A stretch of DNA of 64,000 bases. It comes from Eonycteris spelaea. Its lineage: Eukaryota > Chordata > Mammalia > Chiroptera > Pteropodidae. A program made the position numbers and the translations under genes. This document shows, one piece after another, positions 21,128 through 32,040 of the stretch (within the stretch, counting starts at the first letter, position 1; the number at the start of each line of letters is the position of its first letter). The notes beneath the pieces were generated by a model. That model was not told the DNA's origin. It was given only the letters and a program-made list of their open reading frames with translations, and did no database searches. The stretch is from NCBI GenBank assembly GCA_003508835.1, contig PUFA01000062.1, positions 2,518,001 to 2,582,000 of the forward strand. Reading direction: 5' to 3'.

Positions 21128-21183
21128 ACTAGACCCATGTAAGCTACTATCCAATCACAACTAGACCCATATAAGCTACTATC
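21128..21183. repeat. 32-bp tandem duplication
   Basis: A 24-bp word beginning 'actagacccat' occurs at 21128 and 21160 with one base difference (G/A). The 8-bp remainder of the first unit is not repeated after the second. Confidence 0.85.
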
Positions 21184-21515
21184 AGATTGAATTGCCTCAT
21201 TCTATGATAATGCAGTCCCTTCCACTAGACTAGATCTCTAAAATGCCTCCAGCCAGCTGAAAAGCCTTCCAGAGGGCACTTTTTCTATATCTCTACATAT
21301 CTGTTTGACTGACTGGATATCCTTCCCCACAGTCTATAAAGCAGAGGGGGTAGGCATCAGTAGTACCATTGCTGTTGGAGCCAAAAAGCAGTGCATAAAG
21401 CCCTTTCAACACTGAAATTCTGTGCTTCTAAGAATGTGGGCAGGCCCAAAACACATTTTTCAAACTCATTTCTGTGCATGCATGTATGTGCGTGCACCAA
21501 AGATGATTATAATTT

Positions 21516-21543
21516 TTAAAGCTTATCTACAGATAAGCTTTAA
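21516..21543. repeat. 28-bp near-perfect palindrome
   Basis: TTAAAGCTTATCT and its exact reverse complement are separated by AC. It contains two HindIII-type AAGCTT hexamers. It may be a cruciform or a dimeric protein site; no family is recognised. Confidence 0.85.
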
Positions 21544-23559
21544 GGCTGTGATCTGTATTTGGAGACTTTCAAAAATGAAAACAATCAGTTTGCAAACGTT
21601 GTCTGACAGGCAGGGGACTGGAAAAAAAATTAAATAATGAACAGGCTAAGGGTACCAGGGGCAGGAATCTGAAGTGTAAGCTTTCAGAGTAGACGCTTTG
21701 ATAACTAAAGGCTGCAGGGGAAAAGCAATTAATGGGGAAAAGGCCAGGACAAAAATGAGCCCAGGGAAAGCTACTCGGGGGAAGGAGGAAGGGGAAGCAC
21801 ACAGTGACCAGTGTGCTCACCAGATGGTCATTAGCCCCAAATTATTAGGCACCTGAAACAACAAGGTCAAGAAAGTGATCTAAATGGTACATGAAGTATT
21901 TGTTTAGGAAACAGCATAGTGAGAGAAAGACTCAAAGAGTTAAATTGAGTGCTTACCTTTTCCAATTGCAGAATTAAAGAACAAAAGTTCAAGCAAAGCC
22001 TGTAGGACTGGGGAAGTTCTTTTAATTAATCCCCTGAAGAAAACTGTTAGGAGTCTGAGGGTGGGGAGTGGGCAATCTCTTGGTGTGGGGACCAGCAGAG
22101 GGCAGGGAGAAGAATGTAGAGGACAGGCTGGGCCTCAGTCCCTCCCGAATGGCCAGCAGCCCTGCCCCCAAGGCATCCGGATTCCAGGCCTCCAGGCACC
22201 AAAGACAAAGGCCCTTCCCCCCTTGTCAGCCTTCCTGTTCCCAGGGATTGTGTGCCCCAGCCCTTTGATCAAATTCGGGGGCATTATCAAGGTCTCAGAG
22301 CTAGCTCTCTATCCCCACGGTGTTCCCAGTGAAAGGGATTATGCCTGGTCCTTTTAGGATTGCTGCTTTCTCCACCTGAAGTCACCAGATCTCTAACAGA
22401 GCTTTCTGCCACTGTCCTAACCCTTGAAAAATATTAGGAGATGGGCAGGGTAGATACATTCTCAACATAAGTCCTTCATCTTTAGTGTTTCTGGTGATAG
22501 TGGCTTAAAAGTTCTTTACAAATTCCCATAACAGAAAGATAATCTATCCACAGTCAAAGTGAATCTCTTGAAGTTTTAGACCTGTTTTTCCCGCTGACTT
22601 GCTGAGTCAATTTTAGTCATTCAGCCTCTCTGGTTCTGAGTTTTCTCCTTTTAAAAAAATTAGAAATATGAACTAGGCAAACTCTGGAGTTAGATTTAAA
22701 AATTCTGTGATTCCTTCACTGGTATATATTCCCTAGAAAAAATGTTGACTCTGCAGTGATACAAGTACTACGTATTTCATTAGTTTCAGGAAATAGATAA
22801 ATAGCAAGTGAAAAATGAAGAACCCCTTCAAAAACTATTTCATTTGGTAACACTTTCTCTGCAACTCACCATTTTAACAGGGAGTTGGTGTCTAACAAGG
22901 CCAGATTATAATGCCTCTGGATAATGCTTTTCTGACTTTATTTAAAGAAAATATAATGACAGCTCTATTCTAGAAGGATCGATTTCTCTTGCTCTTGCTC
23001 CATGGACCATTCCTCCTTCTAGTCACAGGGAATTCCCTTCCTCACAGCAGTAGCAAGAAAAGTGAGTCAGGTGCAAGACAAGAGGAAAAGGTCAACTTGA
23101 GACTTCCTAGGAATTGTTCAAGATTCACCATAAAATTGCATTTATTTAACAAAGTGACAAATTAGGATCTATATCTGAAAGTAATGATTAAATTAACCAC
23201 ATTTGGAAAAGCGCTGAGAATGTTAGAGTTATTTTATCATTATTATTGGTGACACATTTCTATGTCTTGTATTAACTGAACTCAATGAGATTACTTTCTA
23301 CTTGGCCTACGTATCAGAACTTAAATAGTTCAGGAGTTCACATTCAGAGTTTTTTCTTCAGGATTATCTGAAAGAAGTTTCTGGACACAAGAATGACAAA
23401 GTTTATCTAATTTTTTCCTGATTTTTGTTTTTAGATTTTAAAAAATGCTGTGGGACCTTGCTAATATCTAGGAGCTTTTATTGCCATAATATTTGGGGTG
23501 AAGCAGAGAGATCCCTGTGGGGTTTCAAGGGAGAGCCTTGTCTCTGACTCTGTCCCTAT

Positions 23560-24420
23560 ATCAGGTCATTATTTTGATCTTCAAATCTCATCCAGAATCA
23601 AGACTTCATTAATTCTCATAAGCCATCACTTAATGAGGTTGACGTCTAAATCTCTGCTTCTGGATTCCATTTCTTTCCCGAGCCCATCTCATTGCAGTAG
23701 TCATTTCTACTTGGGTGTTTCTTCCAAAAAGCCACCTCCCTGATATCCTTTATTCTAACATCAGCAACACTGTTCTCCTGGCCACTAGACTTAAACTTCA
23801 TCGTTATCTCTAACTGGTCCTCTCTGTTAACTGTAGTTCAGTCATTCCGGCCCTAACTACCATCACCCTGGTCTAAATCCTCATGCCCTGTTTGTTTGGC
23901 CGCCATTTTCTGCCCAATGATCATGCAAGTTCCTCCAGATGTATTAATTCATTCAACAAATATCTGTTGAGTACCTCCTCTGTTCTCTTCAAAAACCCTC
24001 AGTAACACATTGATTGGCATCTAGGGAATAAGATGTAAACTCCGGAACCTGACAATCAGCTCCCTACTTCTCCACTTAAACTTGACCTCCATTACTCTTC
24101 ATATGTACCTGCTCTTCTCCGACAAACAGTTTCATTTGGTTTCCTCTGATAATACTTAGAGCATCCCCTCTTCTTTGGATTCCCTACCTGCAAGTCCTTT
24201 CTCCTTTCCTCACTTAACCATAACCACTTCTCCTGTGGCAGCTGTTCCCTTCACTCGGTTCCTATGGTTACTCTGTTTCCTTTACAATGGGTACTTGCAA
24301 AATCCTAATATTGCTCTCTCTGTTTTTCTCTGTCTTGTCACCCCAACTGGACTGTGATCCCCTCTAGAGAGATACAGTGTCTGTGTGTATCTCTGTGACC
24401 TTGTCAGTCCAATGGAATAA
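23560..24420 (+). mobile_element. LINE-2 fragment
   Basis: Blocks such as 'aatcctcatgccctgtttg', 'ggaataagatgtaaactcc', 'ctttggattccctacctgca' and 'cctctagagagatacagtgt' fit the order of the L2 ORF2-to-3' UTR sequence, although strongly diverged. The internal 'attcaacaaatatctgttgag' is a tail-like word. Boundaries are approximate. Confidence 0.5.
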
Positions 24421-24439
24421 ATTGCAAGGAGGAAGGACA

Positions 24440-24880
24440 ATGAACAATGTTTGAGTCCCTATAGTATACCAGAGAAGCTTATATATCAGGATTTTCTTTT
24501 CAACATCACACTTAATTCTCTCAACCAGGATCCAGCCCATCTGTTTTCATAAATAAAGTGTTATTGGAACAGAGCTACATCTTTACATATTGTCTATGGC
24601 TGCTTTTGTGCTACAGTGGCAGACACTGCATGATTAGCAGAACTAAAATGTTTACTATGTCTCTTTAAGAAAAAGTTTGTTGACCCCTGGTCTAAACAAC
24701 CGGAGGAAGTAAAATCTGTTATTATATGTTTTTATAGGTGAGGAAACAGAAGTTCAGAGAGTTTGAGTAAATTGCTTAAGGTCACACAGCTAATAAGGGA
24801 CCCAGCAAAAACTGGAAGCCAGGTTTATGTGATTCCAGGACATGCAGGCTTTTCGTTTGACCACAGGATACAGTCGGTGA
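24440..24880 (-). mobile_element. MIR SINE split by a hAT element
   Basis: The right part (24690-24880) has 'ttttataggtgaggaaacag', 'ttgagtaaattgcttaaggtcacacagc' and 'ggaagccaggtttatgtg', the reverse complement of the MIR centre and head. The left part (24440-24525) carries the MIR tail. Between them lies the hAT relic at 24526-24689, which is therefore younger. Confidence 0.75.
24526..24689. mobile_element. Nonautonomous hAT element
   Basis: Ends CAGGATCCAGCCCATCTG and 'aaaagtttgttgacccctg' are degraded inverted termini of a MER-type hAT family. The core 'aaagtgttattggaacagag' and 'attgtctatggctgcttttgtg' recur in the longer copy at 56968-57302. Flanking octamers CTCTCAAC (24518-24525) and GTCTAAAC (24690-24697) agree at 6 of 8 positions, as for an old 8-bp target duplication. 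Confidence 0.8.
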
Positions 24881-25094
24881 TTGCTACTGTTTGATGAGAG
24901 TGAGGGTATCACCTGTGTAACACACCTTGTCTTTTCTTCAGACTTTTGTAGGAAGTAAACTAGTGGCTAGAGTTAACTGGGATTTTTCAGGCACACATCA
25001 ATTCCCTCTGACTGACCGCATTAACATTATTTTAAAAGATACTTTCTGCAATTTTCCACCATAACAGTTACCTCATGCTCTTGTAATTACCTCC

Positions 25095-25185
25095 AGAAGG
25101 ACATGACAACTTGAGGGCAGGGGCTGTCTTGTGCCCTGAGTCTCCAACATGGTTTAGTCACAAAATAAACCCTCAATATATATAC
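25095..25185 (+). mobile_element. LINE-2 3' end
   Basis: 'aacttgagggcaggggctgtcttgt' and 'aaaataaaccctcaatatatat' follow the L2 3' terminus. Confidence 0.6.
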
Positions 25186-25279
25186 ATTGCAGGATATTAG
25201 TTGCAAGAATGACTATTATTTTGAGAGAGAACTTATTTTCACAACTAGTAGATTTCAGTAGAAATTACCATGAAAAAGC

Positions 25280-25510
25280 TCCCACTACAGGTCAGAGACC
25301 ATCTTGATTTCATTCCCTGGGCCATCACTTACTAGATCTACGACCGTGGGCAAGATACTTGAGCGGCATAAACTTTTTTATTTTTACCTGTAAAATAGAA
25401 ATCATATAGTTATTTCAATGAGATGAAATAAGACAAGTAAAGCACTTATAGCAATTCCTGGCACACAGTAAGTGATCAGCAAACATAAGTTGTTATTAGT
25501 ATTGGCTAAA
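25280..25510 (+). mobile_element. MIR SINE
   Basis: 'ccatcacttactagatctacgacc', 'gtgggcaagatacttgagc', 'cctgtaaaatagaaatcata' and 'caattcctggcacacagtaag' follow the MIR order to a 'gttattagtatt' tail. Confidence 0.75.
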
Positions 25511-27209
25511 GTCTTTACAACAGTGCTCAGAAAGTTGAATTCATTTTGAAGAGTCATAGAATTATACAAATTTCGAAAGGCAGCAAAAACAAATAATAAA
25601 CAAGCAAAGAAAGAAGCAGACAAGAGAAGGATGAGGGAGAAAGAAAATAAGTCCTTCCTCTGCTTTAACTTTATGAGAAGTTTCCAGAGATTTTTTTTTT
25701 TAATCAATAGATAAAGATACTTGTGTTCTCAGGAATATATCCTGACCTACAGAGGAAAATGAGGTGAAGAAAACTTTGCCCGAACAATAGTTTCAGAAGA
25801 CAACCCCAAATGTTAGTACACAGAGGGGAATAAAAGAATTTGCAAAGCAGTACAAAGTCATATTAATTATTGCACGTAATAGCCAGCAATGCCAAAACTG
25901 GCCCCTCACTGAGATTTGAATCATTATCCTACGGTATTTCAACTGCTGCCAAGATCCCACATCATGGGAATCGGTTCTACCTGGAACAGCTATTACAGTT
26001 AGGATCATGCCCCATTTGAAGTCTTGACTTCACGGATGTGATTGAGAACTTGCTGAAGGAGGCAGGATTTGTCTAAGTTTTTAGGTGAGGAAAAGACTGG
26101 GTGTGCAGCCGATGGCAGGCAGCAATCCCTGCGTTACAAGCTCAGGTCCTTTCTGCCAACTTTCAGAAATCCAATACAGAATGAGTCCCTTCTGGATTCT
26201 TGGACCGTTTAGGAAAAGCTTTCGTTAAAATGTGATTCCCATTGATTCACTGTTCTCTTTATTCTTTGTTTAAGTTCAACTATAGAAGTCTGCACGCTAT
26301 CTAAATGTCTAAAAGACAAAAGTAAAAAAGGGGAGACAGCGGAAAGAACTTCTCAGACTCTGATTGTCTTTTCTATATAGATTTTCTTTTTCCTCCAGAA
26401 GATCAAATTAGCCCCTGTGCACATGCTTTACTCTTTAGGAATTTGGTTTTATATCTTCATTACATGATTTTGAATGCCATACAACAGAAGTCTTTGTTTT
26501 GTCTAGTTTTGTAAAATTTAATTGTTCGAGTTGGAAAATCTATTCTCTAAAATGGATTGTGCATATTTTGGAACAGGCTACCAGTCAAAGGAAGTGAGGT
26601 TTGCCAGAATGGTGGCTACTCTGCTAATCCGATGTAAATATCCACAATGGGCCTCAATGGGCCTCTGAGAACCCCAGTGGGATCCACAGAGTCTGGTGTG
26701 CCTTCCTATCCCCTCTTCCTAGGACATGGGTCACTTGTGCTCCTTCTAAGTAAGTCACTGTATTTGTACCATGAGGGTCTACTTCCTTAAGCATTCCACA
26801 TTGGACCCAGTATTAGTGCCTCAGCCAAAGGCAACCAGAAGGAGGTAAATACCAGGAAGACTTGTAGTCTATGAAGGTATTCCAGCCTGAAAACCCTTAC
26901 CAGCAGGGGTAAGAGTTCCATATTCGATGTTGACCAACCCAATCAGAGCTTCCCTTGGGGTCTTATGATGTTAAGGGGGAAAAAAACCTAAAATACAACT
27001 AAAAAGACAGAATAGGATCTATGGCATGAGCGGGAGTAGTCCTTCAGAAAGTAACTGAAACAAATAGGAGCCAATTTAATGTACGCAAATGTCACTGAAA
27101 TCAAGGGCACTGGCTGTCATGACTTTGCATACATATATGCATATGCATATAATTATTGTTTGAAGTATAGCCTCAAAATGCCTCCCTGTTCCCAGAGGAT
27201 TTTTCTAGT

Positions 27210-27212
<3 letters not shown>
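25511..27212. other. Long unique interval, no gene seen
   Basis: Contains a T9 run at 25692-25700 and a small direct repeat 'aatgggcctc' at 26645-26662. Open frames have no recognisable domain. No repeat family was recognised. Confidence 0.4.

Positions 27213-27246
<34 letters not shown>
27213..27246. repeat. (GT)n microsatellite
   Basis: About 17 GT units. Confidence 0.95.
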
Positions 27247-27249
<3 letters not shown>

Positions 27250-27574
27250 GTGTGGGGTGCTAGAAGTAGTGGTGAAAGTTTGGGGTACAGTTTACAGACT
27301 AAGACTATGAAGTGGTTTGTGTGTGTCTGACACTTGTTCTGGTTGGCTTTCCATAACAATTGGATGAAGACTAGTTCATAGAACTTGAGAATTTGAGTGA
27401 GCTTCTTGCCTTTAATTTCTGATCAGCTTAGCCAATCTCTTGGCATGAGCCTAAAGAAATCATGCCAAACTGTCAGAAAGTTTGAGGGGACAGCCAGGAA
27501 GAAAAGGTCCTGTGCATAAAACTCAGTAGTGGAAGGTATGAAGGATGGCAGCAAATCCTTGACACCTGAGCATA
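27247..27574. other. Unique sequence, no feature seen
   Basis: No repeat family or gene recognised. Confidence 0.35.
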
Positions 27575-27971
27575 AGATAGTATTGTTGAATCCTCTGTTG
27601 GACCCCTAACCCCTGGTATCTCAGAATGTGACTCTATTTAGAGATAGGGGCTTTTAAAGAGGTCACTAAGTTAAAATGAGGCCATTAGAGTGGGCCCTAC
27701 TAATCCAATCTGACTGGTGTCTTTACAAGAAGATGAAATTTACACACACAAAGAGACACCAGGGGTGTACACGTCGAGGAAGGACCATGTGAGGACACAA
27801 CGAAAAGATGGCCATCTGCAAGCCAAGGAGAGAGAGGTCTCATAAGAAACCAAAGCTGTTGACACCTTGATCTTGAACTTCCATCCTTTATGATTGTGAA
27901 AAACAAATTTCTATTGTTTAAGCCACCAGCGTGTGGTATTCTGTTATGGCAGCCCTGGCAGACTAATACGG
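27575..27971 (+). mobile_element. MaLR-type LTR
   Basis: Sense order of an MLT1/MST-like LTR: 'ggtatctcagaatgtgactc', 'tagagataggggcttttaaag', 'actggtgtctttacaagaag', 'gaccatgtgaggacacaacg', 'gccatctgcaagccaaggag', 'acaccttgatcttgaacttc', 'gtttaagccaccagcgtgtgg', ending near 'cagactaatacgg'. It belongs to the same family group as the minus-strand copy at 20597-21001. Confidence 0.85.
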
Positions 27972-28084
27972 GTGGCAGACAGAAGGAGTCCCCATAAGAA
28001 GTCAGGAGGGTCTAACATTCAGCTGTAGTGAACTGGTGTCATTTCTATCCGTGTGAGAGCATGATGGGAAGGGGAGGGCATCTG

Positions 28085-28255
28085 CATTAGAGTGCCTACT
28101 GTGTGTCGGCAGTGTGATAAATACTCTGTACACTCACGTTTGATCCTCACAACAAGCTGGTGAAGTGTTGTATTCTCCTTTAGCGGAAAAGGAAGCTGAG
28201 GCTTCACAAGTGAAGAATCATGCCCGAGTTTACCAAAGAGGGTCAGGTGTGTCAG
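28085..28255 (-). mobile_element. MIR SINE
   Basis: 'gtgcctactgtgtgtcggc', 'gatcctcacaacaagctgg', 'agcggaaaaggaagctgagg' and 'gaagaatcatgcccgag' are the reverse complement of MIR tail and centre. Confidence 0.7.
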
Positions 28256-28612
28256 CTTTCAGGCAGAGACCAAGCAGCCTCCCAGGAGCCCCTGACAGGA
28301 AGAAAGGTCTGGGTCAAAGAGAGATTCCAGACAGGCTGGTGCTGAGGCCTGTTCTATATCACTAACACCAAAAAAAATGTCAGGGGCTGGCTGCTGTGGT
28401 AAAGCGAAGTGGCTCAGTCCACAAACCTGAGGTTACAATCGTGTCTCTGCTACAGGCTAGTTGGAAGATCTTGGGCAAATCACATTGTCTTATTAAGCCT
28501 CATTCCCTTACCTGTGAAACAGTAATACTTCTTAAAATATTATGTTCACACTTCATAGGATTATTGAGAAAATTAGATGAATTAATACATTTAAAATACT
28601 TATCACAATGTG

Positions 28613-29188
28613 CAATAGCCAGGATTCTCCAGAGAAACAGAACCAATAGAATGTATATTATGTAGTGTGTGTGTGTATGTGTGTGTGTGTATGTATTTAT
28701 GTATGTGTGTGTATATAATATATATATTATATTATATATATTGTATATCATATCATATATTATGTTATATATTATATATATATATTATATATATTATATG
28801 TATTTATATATATAGAGAGAGAGAGAGAGAGAGATTTATTTTAAGGAATTGGTACATGAATTTGGAAGCTTGATAAGTGCAAAATCTGATAAAGGAGGCT
28901 GATAGGTCCGAGATTCAGTAAATAGTTACAGTTTGAGTCCAAAGGCAGTCTCACTAGAGTGATGTTGCAGATGAAGTCCAAAGGTTGTCTTCTGGAGAAT
29001 CCTTCTTGCTGGGAGAAGTTCTGCCTTTTGTTCTAGTCAAACTCTCAACTGATTGGATGAAGCCCACCCACATTATGGAGTACTCAAAGTTCATTAATTT
29101 AAATGTAAATCTCATCCAAAAACATATTCACAGAAACATACAGAATAATGTTTGACCAAATATCTGGGTACCTAGCCAGGCTAACACA
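28613..29188 (-). mobile_element. LTR-like element with grown microsatellite
   Basis: 'ccaggattctccagagaaacagaaccaatag' leads into a TG/TA/GA compound microsatellite, then 'agatttattttaaggaattgg', 'gagtccaaaggcagtctcac', 'caactgattggatgaagccc', 'aatctcatccaaaaacatat' and 'ggtacctagccaggctaaca'. This is a known type of mammalian LTR-like repeat read in antisense. I do not name the subfamily. Confidence 0.7.
28664..28832. repeat. Compound (TG)n(TA)n(GA)n microsatellite
   Basis: TG-rich units at 28664-28713, about 90 bp of TA-rich sequence, then GA units at 28814-28832. It lies where this LTR family normally has a shorter TATA/GAGA stretch. Confidence 0.9.
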
Positions 29189-29341
29189 TAAAAAGTATGT
29201 GTTCGGGACTTAGGAAGTACTCAGTAAATGTTCGCTATGATTACTTCTATTAGTCTTATTAATATGAAAAAAGAGCACCCTTTCTCTTATTGACTCAATT
29301 GTGGTCAAACTCAAGTGACATGGTCAGTAGTACAGGAAGAA

Positions 29342-29382
29342 AAATATGCATAGTCTAAAGAGAAAGAGAGCTGAGCAACTGT
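29342..29382. repeat. 41-bp direct repeat, left copy
   Basis: Matches 30089-30129 at 39 of 41 positions. The differences are A/G in the eleventh base and G/A in the twenty-ninth. The pair brackets 706 bp. Confidence 0.9.
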
Positions 29383-30088
29383 TATTAAACCAAATTCTTT
29401 CATACTCAGAAAGTGAAGAGGAAAGAAGGCCAGTGCATCTAGATAAATGGTAAAAATAGCTATTTTACACTTCATCTGGATAAAAATATTGTCAATATTA
29501 TAATTACAGGATCTGTTTGAAAAGAATTTAACCACCTTTTTATCATTAAAATGTAGTTGATGTACAATATTATTTAGTTTCAGATGCACAACATAGCAAT
29601 GTGACATTTATATACCTCACAATGTGATCACCACAGTAAATCTACTAACCATCTGTCATCATACAAAGTAATTACAATATTATTGACTATACTCCCTATG
29701 CTGTGCATTATATCCCTGTGACTTATTTATTTCATAATTCGAAGGTTGTACTTTCGAAAACAGTTCTTAAGGTAGTAGTTCTTAACCATTGACTTTGCTT
29801 CTGTGCTAATAGGGAGTACAAGCACAAATAGCCCGTAGGGCCAGGTAGAAAAAATTCTGCACGCAAAGGTTTGGCATTTGACATACATATTAGTGTTAGG
29901 GATAGAAGGGGTCTGTGGAGATGTAGGGAAGATATGACCTGTCTAAGAGCATATCCTGAGTGCCAGCTGATTGTAATGTGAGTGTTGCTAAATCTTTTGA
30001 TTTGTAAAATAATATGGAAATCTAGATTTTCTTTCACGAGACATTGTCTGATTTTAAAGTAAAAAAAAAAAAAAAGAAAGAAAGATCC
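29383..30088 (+). mobile_element. A-tailed segment between long direct repeats
   Basis: A 706-bp segment ends in A15 (30061-30075) plus GAAAG units just before the second 41-bp repeat. That is the layout of a retroposed insertion with a very long target duplication. Inside it lies an antisense L1 3' UTR piece (29528-29750) followed by unique sequence. No parent gene is recognised. A local segmental duplication with later growth of the A run is the main alternative. Confidence 0.45.
29528..29750 (-). mobile_element. LINE-1 3' UTR fragment (L1MA/L1MB type)
   Basis: 'tttagtttcagatgcacaac', 'tcacaatgtgatcaccacag', 'gactatactccctatgctgtgc' and 'tgtgacttatttatttcataattcg' are the reverse complement of a mammalian L1 3' UTR. 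Confidence 0.7.
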
Positions 30089-30129
30089 AAATATGCATGG
30101 TCTAAAGAGAAAGAGAACTGAGCAACTGT
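30089..30129. repeat. 41-bp direct repeat, right copy
   Basis: Partner of 29342-29382. It is directly preceded by the A-rich run and 'gatcc'. Confidence 0.9.
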
Positions 30130-31044
30130 ACCATTGGCCACCATTTGACTAACTTTTGGCAAACCTTTATTCAGGACAGTCTGTATTTGAAACTTCTCTA
30201 ACATTGTTGTATAAAATTGATCCCTCTTTTATCAATACGGCAGGGTTGTGTGAGGGGTTAAAAGAGTGAGAGGTGGAGGAATTGGATTGTCTCCCATTAT
30301 TTCAGGTAGAGCTGTATATTAAGTTCAGCTTTTTTTAGTTAAAAAAGTAAAATATCTGCAGTTTCAAAAAGTTCAGTCTAGTGGAATTGTTGATAAGTAA
30401 GGTAATCCTGCACATGGTCCTATCACCAAGATAGATAATTCTTGATTTTGGGGCCTGGATTAAGAGAAAGCAGGTCAATTGTTGTTACTGATAGACTCTA
30501 AATTATTAAATGGCTTAAACACAGTGCCTCCCTCACCTACATGGTCCAAACCAGTTTCAGGTTGCCAGGGATTTTTGCTCGAAACCAAGCCTGATGAAGA
30601 AGTTGTGCCACCCTCAAGAGCCAACTTTCAAGGTAACTCCATGAGTCAATATCCAGCAGCAGAAGTAGAAGAAGAAAGTAAATGGGAAGTTTCTACAGGT
30701 CAGATCTGGGAGTGACCACACCAGTTTTGCTCACATTCTACTGTGAAAGAAGCTGGAAATTATATTCTCATTGTGTGCCAAGAAAGAAGAGAAAATGGAT
30801 TAGTGACCAGCTGGAAATCTCTGAAACATAAAGGAAGGGCTCAAGGTAAGTTTGTTATTGGGTTAACACCTTGGAAGATTAGGCACACCCAAAACATTTT
30901 TAGGAGATGTCTCTGGCTTATACCTGAAATTCAAGCAAAGATTTGGGAAAGACAGCTTTCCAGGGGACTCATAAAGTTCCAGATGTGGAAAAAAAAATTG
31001 TAAGCCATTTTGTATCAACTGTAGTGATGGTTGGTAGGAAGAAA
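30130..31044. other. Unique sequence with open frames, no gene assigned
   Basis: Two adjacent plus-strand open frames (30479-30715, 30743-31003) look acidic/basic and non-repetitive but match no protein I know. A good splice-donor-like 'caaggtaagt' is at 30842-30851. I treat it as unassigned sequence, possibly an old retroposon. Confidence 0.35.
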
Positions 31045-31205
31045 TGGACTCTGCTACTAACTAGTTCTGTGATCTTTGGCAAGTTTTAACTTGTCTGACT
31101 TAGAGTCATTTCTATCAAATGAAGATAAAAATATATAACTTTAGTGTTTTTATAAGAACTTGGGACAATTTATGTAATGTACATGCACAACACATAGCCA
31201 TTATG
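31045..31205 (+). mobile_element. MIR SINE
   Basis: 'gaaatggactctgctactaac', 'ctgtgatctttggcaag' and 'gaagataaaaatatataac' follow the MIR order. The tail ends in 'catgcacaacacatagcc'. Confidence 0.6.
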
Positions 31206-31627
31206 AAATCCAGCCAAATGGCTGTCCAGGGTCTATTAGCTGTCTTCACACACAGGGAGCTCAGTGCTTCCAGAGGAGCCTTTTCCATTTCTGTGCAGAG
31301 TTGACAGCCAAGAATGTTCCTTGTCTTAAGCAAAATCTGTTTTCACCTTAAATCCTACTTCTGTCTACTAAAACCAGGCAGAACAAGGTTAATCATTCTT
31401 CCACAAGCCAGTTCTTCAGATATTTGAAAATAACACTCCTACTTTGAGATGGTTCTTCCAGTTTCTTCAGCTTTGAATCTCTTACCATACTTGTTGCTCT
31501 CATCCAAAAACCTCTCCTTTTTCTTTATGTCTCTTAAAACGTGATTCACAAATTGGAATATCATACTCCAAGTAAGATCTGACTAGCATAGAGTACTGTA
31601 GTAACTTCCTCTCTTTTGTTTAAGAAA
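31206..31627. other. Unique sequence, no feature seen
   Basis: No repeat family or gene recognised. Confidence 0.35.
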
Positions 31628-32040
31628 TGTATTAGTCAGGGCTAGGGTATCAGTTATATCGTTCTACTTAAAAGGCTTCAAAATATAATTGTTGACATAA
31701 GAGAGAAAACTATTTTCCTCTTATGTAACAATCTAACAATCTAAAGAAAGGAAGGTGGTTCAGGGCAGGCAGTAAGATTTCTTTTACTTTAAAGCTCTTT
31801 CTGTCCCCCAGGATGTTGCCCACATCTGTATGGTGACAGTTGGCTCACCTATGCCACATTCAAGTTCCAGTCTACAGAGAAGAAAATGGAGAGGAAGTGG
31901 AGAGTGAGCAATGTTCTTATATAGAAGTGAATGCAAGTTGTGCTCATCACTTCTGCTTTATTCCATTCGTGAGAATTTGGTCACATGGTTACCAGACACA
32001 AAGAAGACTGGGAAATATAAATTCTACTTGGGGGTGAGAG
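31628..32040 (-). mobile_element. Dispersed LTR-like repeat, family not assigned
   Basis: Starts 'gtattagtcagggctagg', which is how several mammalian LTR-like repeats begin in antisense. It continues with 'gggcaggcagtaagatttc', 'ctgtatggtgacagttggctcacc', 'gtcacatggttaccagac' and 'gactgggaaatataaattct', words I associate with a common mammalian dispersed repeat. Class uncertain. Confidence 0.4.

Larger units (their letters stand above)
21002..23559. other. Long unique interval, no gene seen
   Basis: Holds a 32-bp tandem duplication (21128-21183), a 28-bp palindrome (21516-21543) and a GC-richer part at 22050-22330 with overlapping open frames lacking any domain. A weak MIR-like part is at 22575-22715. 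No other repeat was recognised. Confidence 0.4.
28390..29255 (+). mobile_element. MIR SINE split by an LTR-like element
   Basis: Head and centre at 28390-28612 ('ctctgctacaggctagttgg', 'tgggcaaatcacattgtct', 'cctgtgaaacagtaatactt', 'ttcataggattattgag'). The tail resumes at about 29190-29255 ('gacttaggaagtactcagtaaatgttcg'). The gap is filled by the LTR-like element at 28613-29188, which must be the younger one. Confidence 0.7.

Noticed and set aside
23498..23743. Possible coding exon in the 81-codon frame
   Set aside because: The frame runs into L2-like sequence and has no recognisable domain or splice context.
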